Below, one piece after another: positions 7,509-17,537 of a stretch of DNA of 59,308 bases (positions are counted from its first letter, which is position 1; every line of letters starts with the position of its first letter). The notes under the pieces were generated by a model. The model was given only the letters and a program-made list of their open reading frames with translations. It ran no database searches and was not told the origin of the DNA. The stretch covers positions 1 through 59,308 of the forward strand of contig JAHCMI010000059.1 of the NCBI GenBank assembly GCA_019192545.1. Direction: 5' to 3'. The translations under genes and the position numbers were made by a program. The stretch comes from Rivularia sp. MS3. GTDB lineage: Bacteria > Cyanobacteriota > Cyanobacteriia > Cyanobacteriales > Nostocaceae.

Positions 7509-10412
7509 ATGTCAGAAACTAAATTAGCTGCATCCTTAAATGGAAAACTCTCTAACTCTAACCAAAATACAATCCGCGTTCGCGGTGCTAGGCAGCATAA
7601 TTTAAAGAATATCGATGTAGAAATTCCTTCGCGTCAGTTGGTTGTGTTTACTGGGGTTTCTGGCTCTGGTAAGTCTTCTTTGGCTTTTGATACTATTTTT
7701 GCTGAAGGGCAGCGCCGCTATGTTGAGTCCCTTAGTTCCTATGCGCGGCAATTTTTGGGACAAATGGATAAGCCGGATGTGGAAGCGATTGAAGGTTTAA
7801 GCCCTGCGATTTCTATCGATCAAAAGTCAACTTCTCATAACCCGCGCTCGACTGTAGGTACGGTGACGGAAATTTACGATTATCTACGTCTGCTGTTTGG
7901 TAGGGCTGGCGAACCTCATTGTCCGATATGCGATCGCTCTATTGCTCCCCAAACCATAGATGAAATGGTAGATAAAATCATGGAGCTACCGGAGCGGACT
8001 AAGTTTCAAATTTTAGCTCCGGTGGTGCGCGGTAAGAAGGGTACTCACGCGAAGTTATTATCTAGTCTCGCTTCTCAGGGTTTTGTTCGAGTGCGGATTA
8101 ATGGTGAGGTACGAGAACTTTCTGACTCTATTGAGTTAAATAAAAAACATTCTCATACAGTAGAAGTTGTTATCGACCGTTTGATTAAAAAAGACGGAAT
8201 TCAAGAGCGTTTGGTTGATTCACTATCTACATGCTTGAAACAGTCTAATGGAATTGCAGTAATTCTTTATACTTTACTTGAAGGTGTAGAATCCCCCCTT
8301 AATCCCCCCTTGGAGAAGGGGGGAGAACAAGAATTAGTGTTTTCGGAAAACTTTGCTTGTCCGGAACATGGTGCGGTAATGGAAGAGTTATCGCCGCGCT
8401 TATTTTCCTTCAATTCTCCTTATGGTGCTTGTCCTAATTGTCACGGAATCGGCACATTAAAAAGATTTTCTCCCGACTTAGTTGTACCGGATGCTCAATC
8501 GCCAATATATGCTGCGATCGCGCCGTGGTCGGAGAAAGATAATTCCTATTATCTGGAGCTACTTTATGCTCTGGGACAGGATTACGGCTTTGAGCTACAA
8601 ACTCAGTGGCAAAATTTAACCCAGGAACAGCAAGAAATAATTTTACATGGAGAAAAGAAAATTCCGGATTCGGAACGAAGCAAGAAATTTAAGGGCGTGT
8701 TACCGATTTTACAGCGTCAGTATGAAGGTGGTTCGGAGCTAATTAAACATAAATTAGAGCAATATATAATTGACCAACCTTGTCCGGTATGCGATGGGAA
8801 GAAGCTGAAGCCGGAAGCTTTAGCCGTAAGATTGGGACAGTACAAAATTTTGGATTTAACCGGAGTTTCAATTACTGAAGCTCAGGAAAGAATTAATAAC
8901 TTGCAGTTAAGTAAACGGCAATTCCAAATTGCAGACTTGGTATTGCGCGAAATCAAAGCGCGTTTGCAGTTTCTTTTGGATGTCGGCTTGAATTATTTAA
9001 CCTTGAATCGGACTGCAATGACGCTTTCGGGTGGTGAAGCGCAGCGGATTCGGTTAGCGACACAAATCGGTTCTGGTTTAACTGGAGTATTATACGTACT
9101 GGATGAACCAAGTATCGGTTTGCACCAGCGTGATAATGCCAAATTGCTGCAAACTTTATTTAGATTGCGCGATTTAGGCAATACGTTAATTGTTGTAGAA
9201 CACGATGAAGAGACAATTCGCGCCGCCAACCACGTTGTTGATATTGGTCCCGGTGCGGGTATTCACGGAGGTCATATTGTAGCTCAGGGCGATTTGCAAA
9301 CGTTATTAGATGCCGGAGATTCTCTTACCGGAGCTTACCTATCGGGAAGAAGAGTAATTCAAACTCCCGCACAAAGAAGGGAAGGAAACGGTATAAATTT
9401 AGTAATTCAAAATGCTCGCCGCAATAACCTACAAAATATAGATGTAGAAATTCCTTTAGGTAAATTGGTTACGGTAACTGGTGTTTCAGGTTCGGGTAAA
9501 TCAACTTTAGTCAACGAATTGCTTTATCCCGCACTAAAACATCATCTGACTAAAAAAACTCCCATGCCCAAAGAAATCGATGGCATGAAAGGATTGAAAG
9601 CCATTGATAAAGCAATTGTTATCGATCAATCTCCTATCGGTAGAACTCCTCGTTCCAACCCAGCAACTTATACTGGTGTATTCGACGCAATTCGGGCGGT
9701 ATTTTCTGAAACCATAGAAGCCAAAGCAAGGGGTTACAAACCGGGGCAGTTTTCGTTTAACGTCAAAGGTGGACGTTGCGAAGCTTGTTCTGGACAAGGT
9801 GTCAACGTCATAGAAATGAATTTCTTGCCAGATGTTTACGTACAGTGCGAAGTCTGCAAAGGTGCTAGATATAACCGCGAAACATTGCAGGTCAAATATA
9901 AAGATAAATCAATTTCCGACGTTTTGAATATGACAGTTGAGGAAGCATTAGGATTTTTCACTAATATTCCCAAAGCAGTTAATAAATTACAAACCTTGGT
10001 AGATGTAGGTTTGGGATACGTACAACTCGGACAACCCGCGACTACTTTATCGGGTGGCGAAGCGCAACGGGTGAAATTAGCAACAGAATTATCCCGTCGA
10101 GCTACCGGGAAAACCCTTTATTTGATTGACGAACCCACCACGGGTTTATCATTTTACGACGTACATAAATTATTAGATGTACTGCAAAGATTGGTGGACA
10201 AAGGTAATTCGATTTTAGTTATTGAACATAACTTAGATGTAATTCGCTGTGCCGATTGGGTAATAGATTTAGGTCCCGAAGGAGGAGACAAAGGAGGAGA
10301 AGTTATTGCTGTAGGAACTCCCGAAGATGTAGCGAAAAATAAAAAGTCTTATACGGGGAGGTATTTAAAGCAGGTTTTGGAGCAGTATCCGCCAGTAGGT
10401 GCGAATAACTAA
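7509..10412 (+). CDS. uvrA: Excinuclease ABC subunit UvrA
   Basis: A 967-residue DNA damage-recognition ATPase of nucleotide excision repair. The first Walker A is GVSGSGKSS (residues 49-57) and the second, GVSGSGKST, is near residue 660. There are two LSGGEAQR signatures and two Walker B motifs ([11 protein letters not shown] and LIDEPTTGL). The zinc-module Cys pairs are CPIC, CPNC, CPVC and CEAC. Length and order match the family. At about residues 260-272 the sequence [12 protein letters not shown] is encoded by a palindromic C-run/G-run repeat that appears to have inserted in frame into the variable insertion region. The gene stands alone and is convergent with the restriction-modification genes downstream. 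Confidence 0.98.
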   Translation: MSETKLAASLNGKLSNSNQNTIRVRGARQHNLKNIDVEIPSRQLVVFTGVSGSGKSSLAFDTIFAEGQRRYVESLSSYARQFLGQMDKPDVEAIEGLSPAISIDQKSTSHNPRSTVGTVTEIYDYLRLLFGRAGEPHCPICDRSIAPQTIDEMVDKIMELPERTKFQILAPVVRGKKGTHAKLLSSLASQGFVRVRINGEVRELSDSIELNKKHSHTVEVVIDRLIKKDGIQERLVDSLSTCLKQSNGIAVILYTLLEGVESPLNPPLEKGGEQELVFSENFACPEHGAVMEELSPRLFSFNSPYGACPNCHGIGTLKRFSPDLVVPDAQSPIYAAIAPWSEKDNSYYLELLYALGQDYGFELQTQWQNLTQEQQEIILHGEKKIPDSERSKKFKGVLPILQRQYEGGSELIKHKLEQYIIDQPCPVCDGKKLKPEALAVRLGQYKILDLTGVSITEAQERINNLQLSKRQFQIADLVLREIKARLQFLLDVGLNYLTLNRTAMTLSGGEAQRIRLATQIGSGLTGVLYVLDEPSIGLHQRDNAKLLQTLFRLRDLGNTLIVVEHDEETIRAANHVVDIGPGAGIHGGHIVAQGDLQTLLDAGDSLTGAYLSGRRVIQTPAQRREGNGINLVIQNARRNNLQNIDVEIPLGKLVTVTGVSGSGKSTLVNELLYPALKHHLTKKTPMPKEIDGMKGLKAIDKAIVIDQSPIGRTPRSNPATYTGVFDAIRAVFSETIEAKARGYKPGQFSFNVKGGRCEACSGQGVNVIEMNFLPDVYVQCEVCKGARYNRETLQVKYKDKSISDVLNMTVEEALGFFTNIPKAVNKLQTLVDVGLGYVQLGQPATTLSGGEAQRVKLATELSRRATGKTLYLIDEPTTGLSFYDVHKLLDVLQRLVDKGNSILVIEHNLDVIRCADWVIDLGPEGGDKGGEVIAVGTPEDVAKNKKSYTGRYLKQVLEQYPPVGANN
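8289..8333. repeat. Palindromic C-run/G-run repeat inside uvrA
   Basis: Two runs of six C separated by ttaat are followed by ttggagaa and a run of six G. This is a short dispersed palindrome like the C/G-run repeats at about 6970, 14562 and 53942. It is translated in frame as [11 protein letters not shown]. Confidence 0.75.
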
Positions 10413-10532
10413 AATAGGTATTTTGTTTTTAATTAGGAGATTTGTACTTTTCCTATTTTCTCGTACAATCTCCACGATTAAAATTTTGACTTTACCAAAT
10501 AGTAGTGATTTTAAAATAACTAAAAAGATTGA

Positions 10533-11522
10533 TTAATTATCGCCAAAATTCAATACAAGCTGTTTAGGCTCTAACTGAGGTTTTGCTTTACCTTGAATAT
10601 ATTCAATGATTGCATTCGCAACATATTCGCCTAATTTTACGGGAACAGCATTACCAATCATTTGTTCCAAATCAGTTTTTGATTGATTTTCGATATCAAA
10701 ATCAAAGTTTTTAGGGAATGTCTGTATGTAGCTTCTTTCAATTGTTGTTAGCGGTCGAATTTCTTTTATCAAAGAACTAGCATCAGCTTTATGCAGTTTG
10801 TATGTTTTAGGTATCGGTCGATTTACGCCTCTGATAGTCGGACTTGGCTCATCAATACTAAAAATACCTCTTCTAGCATAAGTTCTTGGATGTCTATAAT
10901 AATATTCTATTCCTAAAGTATCTCCTAAATAATCTCTTACAGACATAGGTTTTTCAGCTAAATTATGATTAATGTATGGTAAAAGTTCGTCATCTTTACC
11001 ATTTAATTGACCTATACATATATACCTTTTTCTGTTTTGAGGAACCCCACAAAGACTTGCTTTTATTATTGTCTCAGTTAACCCATAATTATTAGCTTTA
11101 AATATATCTAATACTTGACATCTCTTTTTACTTTTCTGATATCTTTCAACATTCTCCATTAAAAACCACCGAGGCTTAATAGAAGAAATTATATGAGCGA
11201 AAATAACACTTAAGTCACCTCTACCCAAATTTTCATTTCTTTTTCCTGCACTAGAAAAATCTTGACAAGGTGGTCCTCCAATAACTACATCGCAATCAAA
11301 CTCTGCAAAAATGGAATAATCATTATTTAAATTGCTTAAATCATAGTTATATATTGGATGCTGAAAATTTTTCTGATAAACTTGAATCGCAGGTTTCCAA
11401 TTATCAAAAGCACCTATTACTTTAAATCCAGCATTCTCAAAACCAAGCGATAAGCCTCCACATCCTGCAAAAATATCTAGTGCTTTTAAATTTAAACTTT
11501 TGTGATTATTACAAAATTGCAT
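10533..11522 (-). CDS. DNA (cytosine-5) methyltransferase, type II modification enzyme
   Basis: A 329-residue C5-cytosine methyltransferase. Motif I is DIFAGCGGLSLGFENAGF (SAM binding). Motif IV is GGPPCQDFSSAGKR, with the catalytic Cys at about residue 85. ENVERY is motif VI, GVPQNRKRYICIG is motif VIII, and QMIGNAVPVKLG is motif X. The target-recognition region between motifs VIII and X is short. It starts 9 bp after the stop of the HindVP-type endonuclease gene on the same strand, so the two form one operon and this enzyme protects the host site. Codon use is more AT-rich than in uvrA next door, which suggests horizontal acquisition. Confidence 0.95.
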   Translation of the reverse strand: MQFCNNHKSLNLKALDIFAGCGGLSLGFENAGFKVIGAFDNWKPAIQVYQKNFQHPIYNYDLSNLNNDYSIFAEFDCDVVIGGPPCQDFSSAGKRNENLGRGDLSVIFAHIISSIKPRWFLMENVERYQKSKKRCQVLDIFKANNYGLTETIIKASLCGVPQNRKRYICIGQLNGKDDELLPYINHNLAEKPMSVRDYLGDTLGIEYYYRHPRTYARRGIFSIDEPSPTIRGVNRPIPKTYKLHKADASSLIKEIRPLTTIERSYIQTFPKNFDFDIENQSKTDLEQMIGNAVPVKLGEYVANAIIEYIQGKAKPQLEPKQLVLNFGDN

Positions 11523-11531
11523 AGTCGTGTT

Positions 11532-12632
11532 TCAAATATCCTTTAGTGTCTCATCAAAAATTTCAGGATTACTCAGAACAATAGCATCAAAACGCCTTTC
11601 CGGACTTAAATAGTTTTGTCCTCCACCCATAATAATATTTCTTATCTCTTCTTTTCTAATTCTTGGTGTTAGTAATTCCTGAGATGTCATATAAGGATGA
11701 GTGTTTAATCCATTAATTGCAAAAGCTTTATCGTTTTTAGTATTATAGGTGTAATAATCTATAACTTGCTGATGATTTATTTTGCCATTCTTTCCAAAAT
11801 CATATAGCATCTTTGCTAACCAAATTACAGTTCGGGTATATCTATTTATTGATTCTTCACTTTTAAGCTTTTTTTTTGCAACATCGAAGAATAACCTTGT
11901 AAATGCAAAATCGCTCCATACAAACATATCTAAGCAATTTGAAAATAACTTAGAAGTTTTACCTACAGTTTTCCAGACTGGCTGTATAACTAAAGGTGAT
12001 TGTAAATCAATATAATTTATTAGCAAATTATCTATTGAATTTATAATTTCATATTTTTTTGGCACAACATACTTAATTTTAGTTAAGTCTTCAATATTAG
12101 CAAATGCTGGTTCTAAAAAATTAGTTATATTTTGTCTATCATTTTGCAACTTGCTTGCAATACTTAGAGCTAAATACACTATCGTATCTGGTCTTACAAC
12201 TATTTCACACCCATATTTATCTTCATCCAATTTATAAGTTGAATTATCCGGTAAAGCTGTTAATTTTATTTCAACACTTTTCAAACATGAGTCTTCCGGT
12301 ACAATGTTTTGTGTAACTAAATCAACTCTTGGCAGTTTTCCAACAACAAATTTTCTATATGGGAGATAATCGCTTTCAAAAGCAAAAAATAAATTTTCAG
12401 ATAATGGTATTTCTCCAAAAACTTCTGAGACATCAATTTTATAATGCTCTGTTTTCAAAGCTTTATTAAGCTTAATATATACAGGTTTTATTCCACAGGA
12501 ATACATATAACATGCTAATGAAGCAGGAAAAGAAGAATTAAACTGATTTTTTCCCCAAGCTTCCTTTTGAGTAAAATCTCTATTAGATTGCGAAAGACCA
12601 AATAATGATGGCGTAGTTTTATCTTCACTCAT
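11532..12632 (-). CDS. HindVP-family type II restriction endonuclease
   Basis: A 366-residue protein that I recognise as the HindVP restriction endonuclease family from the N-terminus (PSLFGLSQSNRDF, then KEAWGKNQFNSSFP) and from LPRVDLVTQN and VEIKLTALPDNSTYKL. Family members cut at GRCGYC; this is from memory of the family, and the specificity here is inferred. The SVEIKL stretch looks like a PD-(D/E)XK-type catalytic segment. It lies first in the operon, directly before its methyltransferase with a 9-bp gap. No control (C) protein gene is visible. The gene is AT-rich relative to its neighbours and looks intact. Confidence 0.88.
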   Translation of the reverse strand: MSEDKTTPSLFGLSQSNRDFTQKEAWGKNQFNSSFPASLACYMYSCGIKPVYIKLNKALKTEHYKIDVSEVFGEIPLSENLFFAFESDYLPYRKFVVGKLPRVDLVTQNIVPEDSCLKSVEIKLTALPDNSTYKLDEDKYGCEIVVRPDTIVYLALSIASKLQNDRQNITNFLEPAFANIEDLTKIKYVVPKKYEIINSIDNLLINYIDLQSPLVIQPVWKTVGKTSKLFSNCLDMFVWSDFAFTRLFFDVAKKKLKSEESINRYTRTVIWLAKMLYDFGKNGKINHQQVIDYYTYNTKNDKAFAINGLNTHPYMTSQELLTPRIRKEEIRNIIMGGGQNYLSPERRFDAIVLSNPEIFDETLKDI

Positions 12633-12939
12633 ATTTCATAACCAAATATGACATAATTTTATTTTTATTTGCAAGAATTTTAACATTTACAATTATAAAT
12701 TTATTGTTAAAATTACGTCGCTCTCATATCGATTGATGAAGATAAGTAATATAGACGGATTATAAACCGAAGGTTACTTGCTCAAACTAATATTCTATGC
12801 ATTTTAAATAACTATTTTTTTACTTCTACTTATATATTTATTCCTGATACTGAAAGTAGTAGAATGTAACTATATAAGCAAATAATTAAAATTTCACGAA
12901 AAATTCATATTTGATTTAAATAAAAAATAAATAGTAAAT
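12633..12939. other. AT-rich divergent promoter region
   Basis: About 300 bases separate the restriction-modification operon (minus) from the VTT-domain gene (plus). Promoters of both must lie here. No ORF, RNA gene or clear palindrome was seen. Confidence 0.5.
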
Positions 12940-13515
12940 ATGCAATTCACCTCTAAACTGAAAAACATTTTATTAGCAATCTTTGCTGTAGTAGTTTTGT
13001 ATTTAATAATGGCATTAGCCTTGCAAACTATAGGTTTGGATAATGCTCAGATGCTAATTAACAAAACAGGAATATGGGCACCTGCTGTATTTATACTTTT
13101 ATGTGCCTTAAGCTTGATTCTTGCACCTTTAAGTGGAAGTTCTTTATTTGTAATAGGTGGAACGTTATTTGGAAAACATAATGCTTTTTTATTTAGTTAC
13201 ATTGCTAGTATTATTGGATGTAGTATTAATTTTTGGATATCTAGAAAATTCGGGAGAAGAGTAGCTATAAGGTTTATCGGAAAAGATAATTTAAATGAAT
13301 TAGATAAATTTATTAATAAATTTAAAAGTAGTCGTAATATTATTTCTATGATAGTAATTATGCCTTTGTCTCAGGATATAGTCAGTTATGCTATTGGTTT
13401 AACAAAAATTAAATATACCCATTTTTTAATTGCGTTAATTTTAAGCAGTACAATAGTCATTGCTGGATATGTATATATTGGTTCTAGTTTATTAGAATTA
13501 TTTGTAAAAAAATAA
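12940..13515 (+). CDS. VTT-domain (TVP38/TMEM64, DedA-like) membrane protein
   Basis: A 191-residue integral membrane protein with an N-terminal transmembrane helix (ILLAIFAVVVLYLIMALAL) and several further hydrophobic segments. It has the VTT-type core: PLSGSSLFVIGGTLFG, then INFWISRKFGRR, then a re-entrant-like region MPLSQDIVSYAIGLT near residue 145. Family members are proposed lipid scramblases or transporters; the substrate is unknown here. The gene has unusually high AT content and stands alone. Confidence 0.8.
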   Translation: MQFTSKLKNILLAIFAVVVLYLIMALALQTIGLDNAQMLINKTGIWAPAVFILLCALSLILAPLSGSSLFVIGGTLFGKHNAFLFSYIASIIGCSINFWISRKFGRRVAIRFIGKDNLNELDKFINKFKSSRNIISMIVIMPLSQDIVSYAIGLTKIKYTHFLIALILSSTIVIAGYVYIGSSLLELFVKK

Positions 13516-13666
13516 AGATTTTAGTTAACAAGTAATTAGTCAACAAGTAATTTGATAAAACTATTACTAATAGTACCGCTGCGCGGAAGTAAAAGGTATT
13601 ATATGATAATGCTTCTTACTTTTTGAAGGGATAGCTTATTTACGTGGTGCTGTACTATTGATATAT

Positions 13667-14353
13667 TTAAATAATTGTCATAGCAGCTAAAATAACTACA
13701 CTTGGTATCAAAAGATTATCAATTTCTTTGGGACTACAGGCTTCTACTACTGTTGCAATAACAGATAATAATAAAATTCGCGTAATGTCGAGTTCGTTAG
13801 GTATAATTAACCAGACAAAAAATACGCTAGCAGTAAAAGCAGCAACGAACATCGATAAACTTCCTTCTACACTTTTGCTACTCAGTAATTCATATTTGAA
13901 TTTACCATAGCGAGAACCAATTATAGGAGCAATTCCATCTCCCCAACCGAGAATGGCGATCGCGACTATTCCGGGAAAGGTTTTGTAAAACAGACTACCA
14001 CAAATAGTAGCTACAATTACGAAATATAAAGGTCCTTTCAGAAGTTCCTTTTTATCTCCGGTACGAGTCATTGTTTTAACAGCTTCATCATCATCGCTTG
14101 CGAATAAACCTTTTTGAATTAAAAGTATTATCCAAACGATAAAAATAGTGACATTAAGATATTTTGACCAATGATAATCATTATAAAATACTAAAAAACC
14201 AATTATAGAACCTGCCCCAATATGAGTAATTTTACGGCTAATATCTTGGGGTAAATTAAACCGAGTTACACAAAAGTTTAACAGTGCAACCAGTCCAAAA
14301 ACATAAATAAATGTCAGTGCTGTGACGATTAAATTTTGAATGAAAGGATTCAT
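13667..14353 (-). CDS. Phytol/polyprenol kinase-like (CTP-dependent lipid kinase) membrane protein
   Basis: A 228-residue protein with about six transmembrane segments. The SRKITHIGAGSIIGF motif near residue 39 and GWGDGIAPIIGSRYGKFKY near residue 137 are typical of the dolichol/phytol kinase and CDP-diglyceride synthase superfamily. KSVEGSLSMFVAAF follows, with the conserved KSxEGS element. In cyanobacteria and plastids such proteins phosphorylate phytol released from chlorophyll to recycle it into tocopherol or chlorophyll. Phytol kinase is the most likely role, but a farnesol or other polyprenol kinase is possible. Confidence 0.8.
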   Translation of the reverse strand: MNPFIQNLIVTALTFIYVFGLVALLNFCVTRFNLPQDISRKITHIGAGSIIGFLVFYNDYHWSKYLNVTIFIVWIILLIQKGLFASDDDEAVKTMTRTGDKKELLKGPLYFVIVATICGSLFYKTFPGIVAIAILGWGDGIAPIIGSRYGKFKYELLSSKSVEGSLSMFVAAFTASVFFVWLIIPNELDITRILLLSVIATVVEACSPKEIDNLLIPSVVILAAMTII

Positions 14354-14561
14354 CAGCTTAAAACTAACTAGACGTTTATCATACCGTTTTCTGAGTTAGT
14401 TTTTTTGTTTATTTCTCTTCTGCACTTTTTTAAGCTTACCTCGCCCTATGGACACCCCTGTGCGATATTTTAGAAAGGGGGAAGAAATAAGTTCTTAAAT
14501 TGTTATTGATGATAATCTGTTTTTTCGCTTTTCAAATACCCCTCTTATTAACAAAGGAAAT

Positions 14562-14622
14562 AACCTCACCCCGCCCTACGGGCACCCCTCTCCTTGTTAA
14601 GGAGAGGGAAAGGGGTGAAGTT
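14562..14622. repeat. Palindromic C/G-run dispersed repeat
   Basis: The arms aacctcaccccgcc... and ...ggggtgaagtt surround a cctctccttgttaaggagagg core hairpin. It abuts the stop codon of the DUF2358 gene at 14622. A close relative sits in frame inside the DUF6816 gene at 53942-54004, and a partial relative lies at about 14438. Confidence 0.8.
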
Positions 14623-15050
14623 CAACTTTCTTGCGGTAAAAATTGACGTAAAATCTCGCTGGGTTTTCTATCCCAAGTATCAATATGTTCGTATATTAAA
14701 CCATCTTGATTTAATCTATAATTTGAGTGACCGTTGAAAAATATTTTTGCTTTCCAAGGCAGCCTCAAGGTACCGCGTACAGTCCACTTTGCAAAAATAG
14801 TATTTTTATCTAATTGATACACATCATGTAAATCAAAGTGGATATCTGTAAAAAACAATCCTGCGTGAAATCTTAGAGTCCAAAAAATTATTCTATAATT
14901 AAATTTCCATTTAAATTTACTTATTGGGTCTTTAAATAAGATATCTGACGTGTAAATATTATAGGAAATATCTTTTTCAAACAAAGTCGGTAAATCATCC
15001 TTGAGAATTTTTATATTTTCTTCTATCTGCGATTTATATTCTAATTGCAT
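14622..15050 (-). CDS. DUF2358 family protein
   Basis: A 142-residue protein. The conserved pattern LKDDLPTLFEKDISYNIYTSDILFKDP, then FHAGLFFTDIHFDLHDV, then WTVRGTLRLPWKAKIFFNG matches the cyanobacterial and plastid DUF2358 family, an NTF2-like fold. The function is unknown. Its TGA stop lies directly against a palindromic dispersed repeat. Nothing in the neighbourhood suggests a partner. Confidence 0.85.
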   Translation of the reverse strand: MQLEYKSQIEENIKILKDDLPTLFEKDISYNIYTSDILFKDPISKFKWKFNYRIIFWTLRFHAGLFFTDIHFDLHDVYQLDKNTIFAKWTVRGTLRLPWKAKIFFNGHSNYRLNQDGLIYEHIDTWDRKPSEILRQFLPQES

Positions 15051-15168
15051 GATTAATTTTAATATAATTTATTATCCGAATTTCCTCTATACCCTCTTTC
15101 TCTGTGCCCTTAGCGTCTCTGCGGTTATTATTTATTTAACTATTTATCGAATTGAAACATAATCGCCA

Positions 15169-16323
15169 TCAAAACCAATTCTTCAAAAAGTTAAACAAAC
15201 CCTTCTTCTGGGACGCTATTTCTTCTTTATTCCCATTACCTTGATTCAAATCCTCTAAACAAGGAAATGCAGCGGAATTTGCATAATAATGCTGTTTCAA
15301 CACTTTTGCTAAAGCATTATGATTATCTCGCAAACCTTCATAAAAGAAAAATACTTCTCCTTGAATACCGCAAGTACGATTATATTCTATTAGTTGCTTT
15401 AAATAATCCGGACTGATATTATAAGAACCTAACTTCATTAACACCCCAGGTGCAAATTTAATTCGCGTTTCTTTCGGAAACTGCTGTTTAATTAATCTAT
15501 CAACTATATTCTTATAACTATTAAAATCGCGACGATAGATTTGGGGATGAATAATATCTACTAAACCTTTTTTCAACCATGTCTGCGAGTCTTGTAAATA
15601 CTCTTTCAATGCCCAATCGTGAATATTAGGAGCCATTGAAATCAGTAAATTATTATTTACAGCTTTGACTTCTTTATATAAACGCTCTAAAAAATCAGTT
15701 AAAATATTTGCTCGCCACTGCAACCATTGACTGTCTTTATGATTTTGCGGTGGATTTTTACCAAATTCTTGTTTGTAGCGTTTTAGAGTATCATTATCGT
15801 AACCACCTTCACTAGGTAAAGCTGGTAAACGGTCGTCTCCTTGTATACCATCTACATCATAATTATTCACAACTTCTAGTATCAGGCTCAACAAAAAACT
15901 CTGTACCTCAGAATCGAGAGCATTAAGCCATTCAAAACCGTTTTTATTTAATAAATTTCCTTTACTATCTCGGGCAGCCCAATGTGGTTTTTTTGCTAAT
16001 AACATACCTCCATTAGAATTGTAAGAACTAGCAAAACCATATTCAAACCAGGGAATAACTTTTAACCCTACGTCATGGGCTGCGGTAATCACTTCGCCTA
16101 AAACATCTCTTCCCCGATATTGCGGGTTGATTTCTACGCCAAAATTCTTCTGCATTACCCGAGAAGGGAACTGTGTTACTGCCTTATTCCATACAACAGG
16201 AAAGATAACATTGAAGCCAGTTTCAGCAATAAAATCCATTGCTGAAACTATATTTTCCTGAGAATTAAATACAGTGCTTGCCGTAGTTGTTAACCAAACG
16301 CCGCGTATTTGTGTAACTGACAT
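15169..16323 (-). CDS. Glycoside hydrolase family 10-like (GHL10) protein
   Basis: A 384-residue TIM-barrel-like protein. The N-terminal RGVWLTTTASTVFNS, the motif GLKVIPWFEYGFASS near residue 98, DVDGIQGDDRLPALP near residue 156, and LVDIIHPQIYRRDF all match the GHL10 (DUF187-type) group. That group contains predicted glycoside hydrolases acting on cell-wall or exopolysaccharide glycans. There is no signal peptide, so this member appears cytoplasmic or is exported by another route. The C-terminus (SQKKGLFNFLKNWF) is an amphipathic tail. Substrate unknown. Confidence 0.85.
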   Translation of the reverse strand: MSVTQIRGVWLTTTASTVFNSQENIVSAMDFIAETGFNVIFPVVWNKAVTQFPSRVMQKNFGVEINPQYRGRDVLGEVITAAHDVGLKVIPWFEYGFASSYNSNGGMLLAKKPHWAARDSKGNLLNKNGFEWLNALDSEVQSFLLSLILEVVNNYDVDGIQGDDRLPALPSEGGYDNDTLKRYKQEFGKNPPQNHKDSQWLQWRANILTDFLERLYKEVKAVNNNLLISMAPNIHDWALKEYLQDSQTWLKKGLVDIIHPQIYRRDFNSYKNIVDRLIKQQFPKETRIKFAPGVLMKLGSYNISPDYLKQLIEYNRTCGIQGEVFFFYEGLRDNHNALAKVLKQHYYANSAAFPCLEDLNQGNGNKEEIASQKKGLFNFLKNWF

Positions 16324-16436
16324 TTTTGGAACAGTGAACAGTGAAGTTAAAAACGTTAACTAGATATATTGAGTTTTTTATTTAATTTAGTTACTATCCA
16401 TTACCCATTACCCATTACCAATTATCACTTACCTAA

Positions 16437-17255
16437 CTACATATTAGGATCGAGATTACGATATCTTGCTTGAACAACCATATATACCCCATAGGACATT
16501 AATCCTAAAGCCACAAAAGTCAGTAACCAAGGACCGTAAGGCTGACCTGCTAAAGTTTCCAGTGCTTCATTAAGTCCTCCAACTTGACTTGCTCTAGCCA
16601 TATATGCAGCTTCAATAACGAACCAACCAATTAAAAAGAATACAATACTTCTTGCCGCTAAGCCAAATCTACAAATAGCTATAATCCATTCGCGCTCGGT
16701 ACTGCTTAACTCTGATAAATCCAATTTTCTACGAAACTTAGCACTAAAAGCTCGATATATATAATAAAATCCGAAAGCAATCACACCTGCGCCAATAGTT
16801 CCCACTAGCCACTGTCCAAAAGGTTGATTTAACAAGCGAGCAGTCCAATCTTGCTTCGCATCCCCATTACCACTGCTTGCACTGCCAATAATAATCTGTA
16901 CGGCACTCCAAGCTAAAGCAGTATAAGCTAAACCGTTAGCGACATAACTTAATCTTGTCGCAATACCTTTTAAATCCTTACCTTTTCCTTCCGGATCGTT
17001 GATGGCTTCAACAAAACGCCACATTGAATAACTTATCAAACCAATTGCGATCGCGGCTAGTAAAAATTGACCGAAAGGTTGCCGCACCAAAGTTTTTAAA
17101 GCTCCTTCGGTACCAGTAGTTTTTCCACCTTTACCAAAAGCGGCTTGTACGGCAAGTAATCCCACTAAAAAGTACACAGTTCCTTTTGAAGCGTAACCGA
17201 ACCTTGCTAACCGTTCAATCCATGCCGCAGGATGGTGTGATATCTGTTGTGTCAT
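16437..17255 (-). CDS. DUF1206 six-helix membrane protein
   Basis: A 272-residue integral membrane protein built from three repeats of a two-helix unit. Each unit begins with an RFG or RLAR segment and continues with a GTVYFLVGLLAVQAAFG-like helix. It then has a QPFGQFLLAAIAIGL-like turn and second helix (QPFGQ, QPFGQ and QPYGP occur at about residues 59, 146 and 238). This is the DUF1206 architecture. The function is unknown. Confidence 0.88.
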   Translation of the reverse strand: MTQQISHHPAAWIERLARFGYASKGTVYFLVGLLAVQAAFGKGGKTTGTEGALKTLVRQPFGQFLLAAIAIGLISYSMWRFVEAINDPEGKGKDLKGIATRLSYVANGLAYTALAWSAVQIIIGSASSGNGDAKQDWTARLLNQPFGQWLVGTIGAGVIAFGFYYIYRAFSAKFRRKLDLSELSSTEREWIIAICRFGLAARSIVFFLIGWFVIEAAYMARASQVGGLNEALETLAGQPYGPWLLTFVALGLMSYGVYMVVQARYRNLDPNM

Positions 17256-17350
17256 AGTTGTTAAAAGCAGTAACTATGTCTATCTACCCACATGTAACTA
17301 CGAAACACATCTATCCCCAGAATAATCCAAAGTATAGAGATTTTACGGTT

Positions 17351-17400
17351 AACAGCGAACAGCGAACAGCGAACAGCGAACAGCGAACAGCGAGCAGTTA
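17351..17400. repeat. Tandem heptamer repeat aacagcg x6
   Basis: Six perfect aacagcg units are followed by a diverged agcagtta. This is a variant of the aacagtg heptamer seen at 32622, 34234, 51230 and 56261. A C-rich tract (about 17424-17482, runs of ctcccc) follows between this array and the downstream hydrolase. Confidence 0.95.
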
Positions 17401-17537
17401 ATAATTAATTATTAAAATTTTTTCTCCCCCCTCTCCCCCTCTTCCCCCTCTCCCCCTCTCCCCCTCTGTTTCCCCTCTTCCCATTACCTTAAGCTTGTAA
17501 GATAAATTAGCAGAGATTTATTTTTTGTTTAAAGCTT

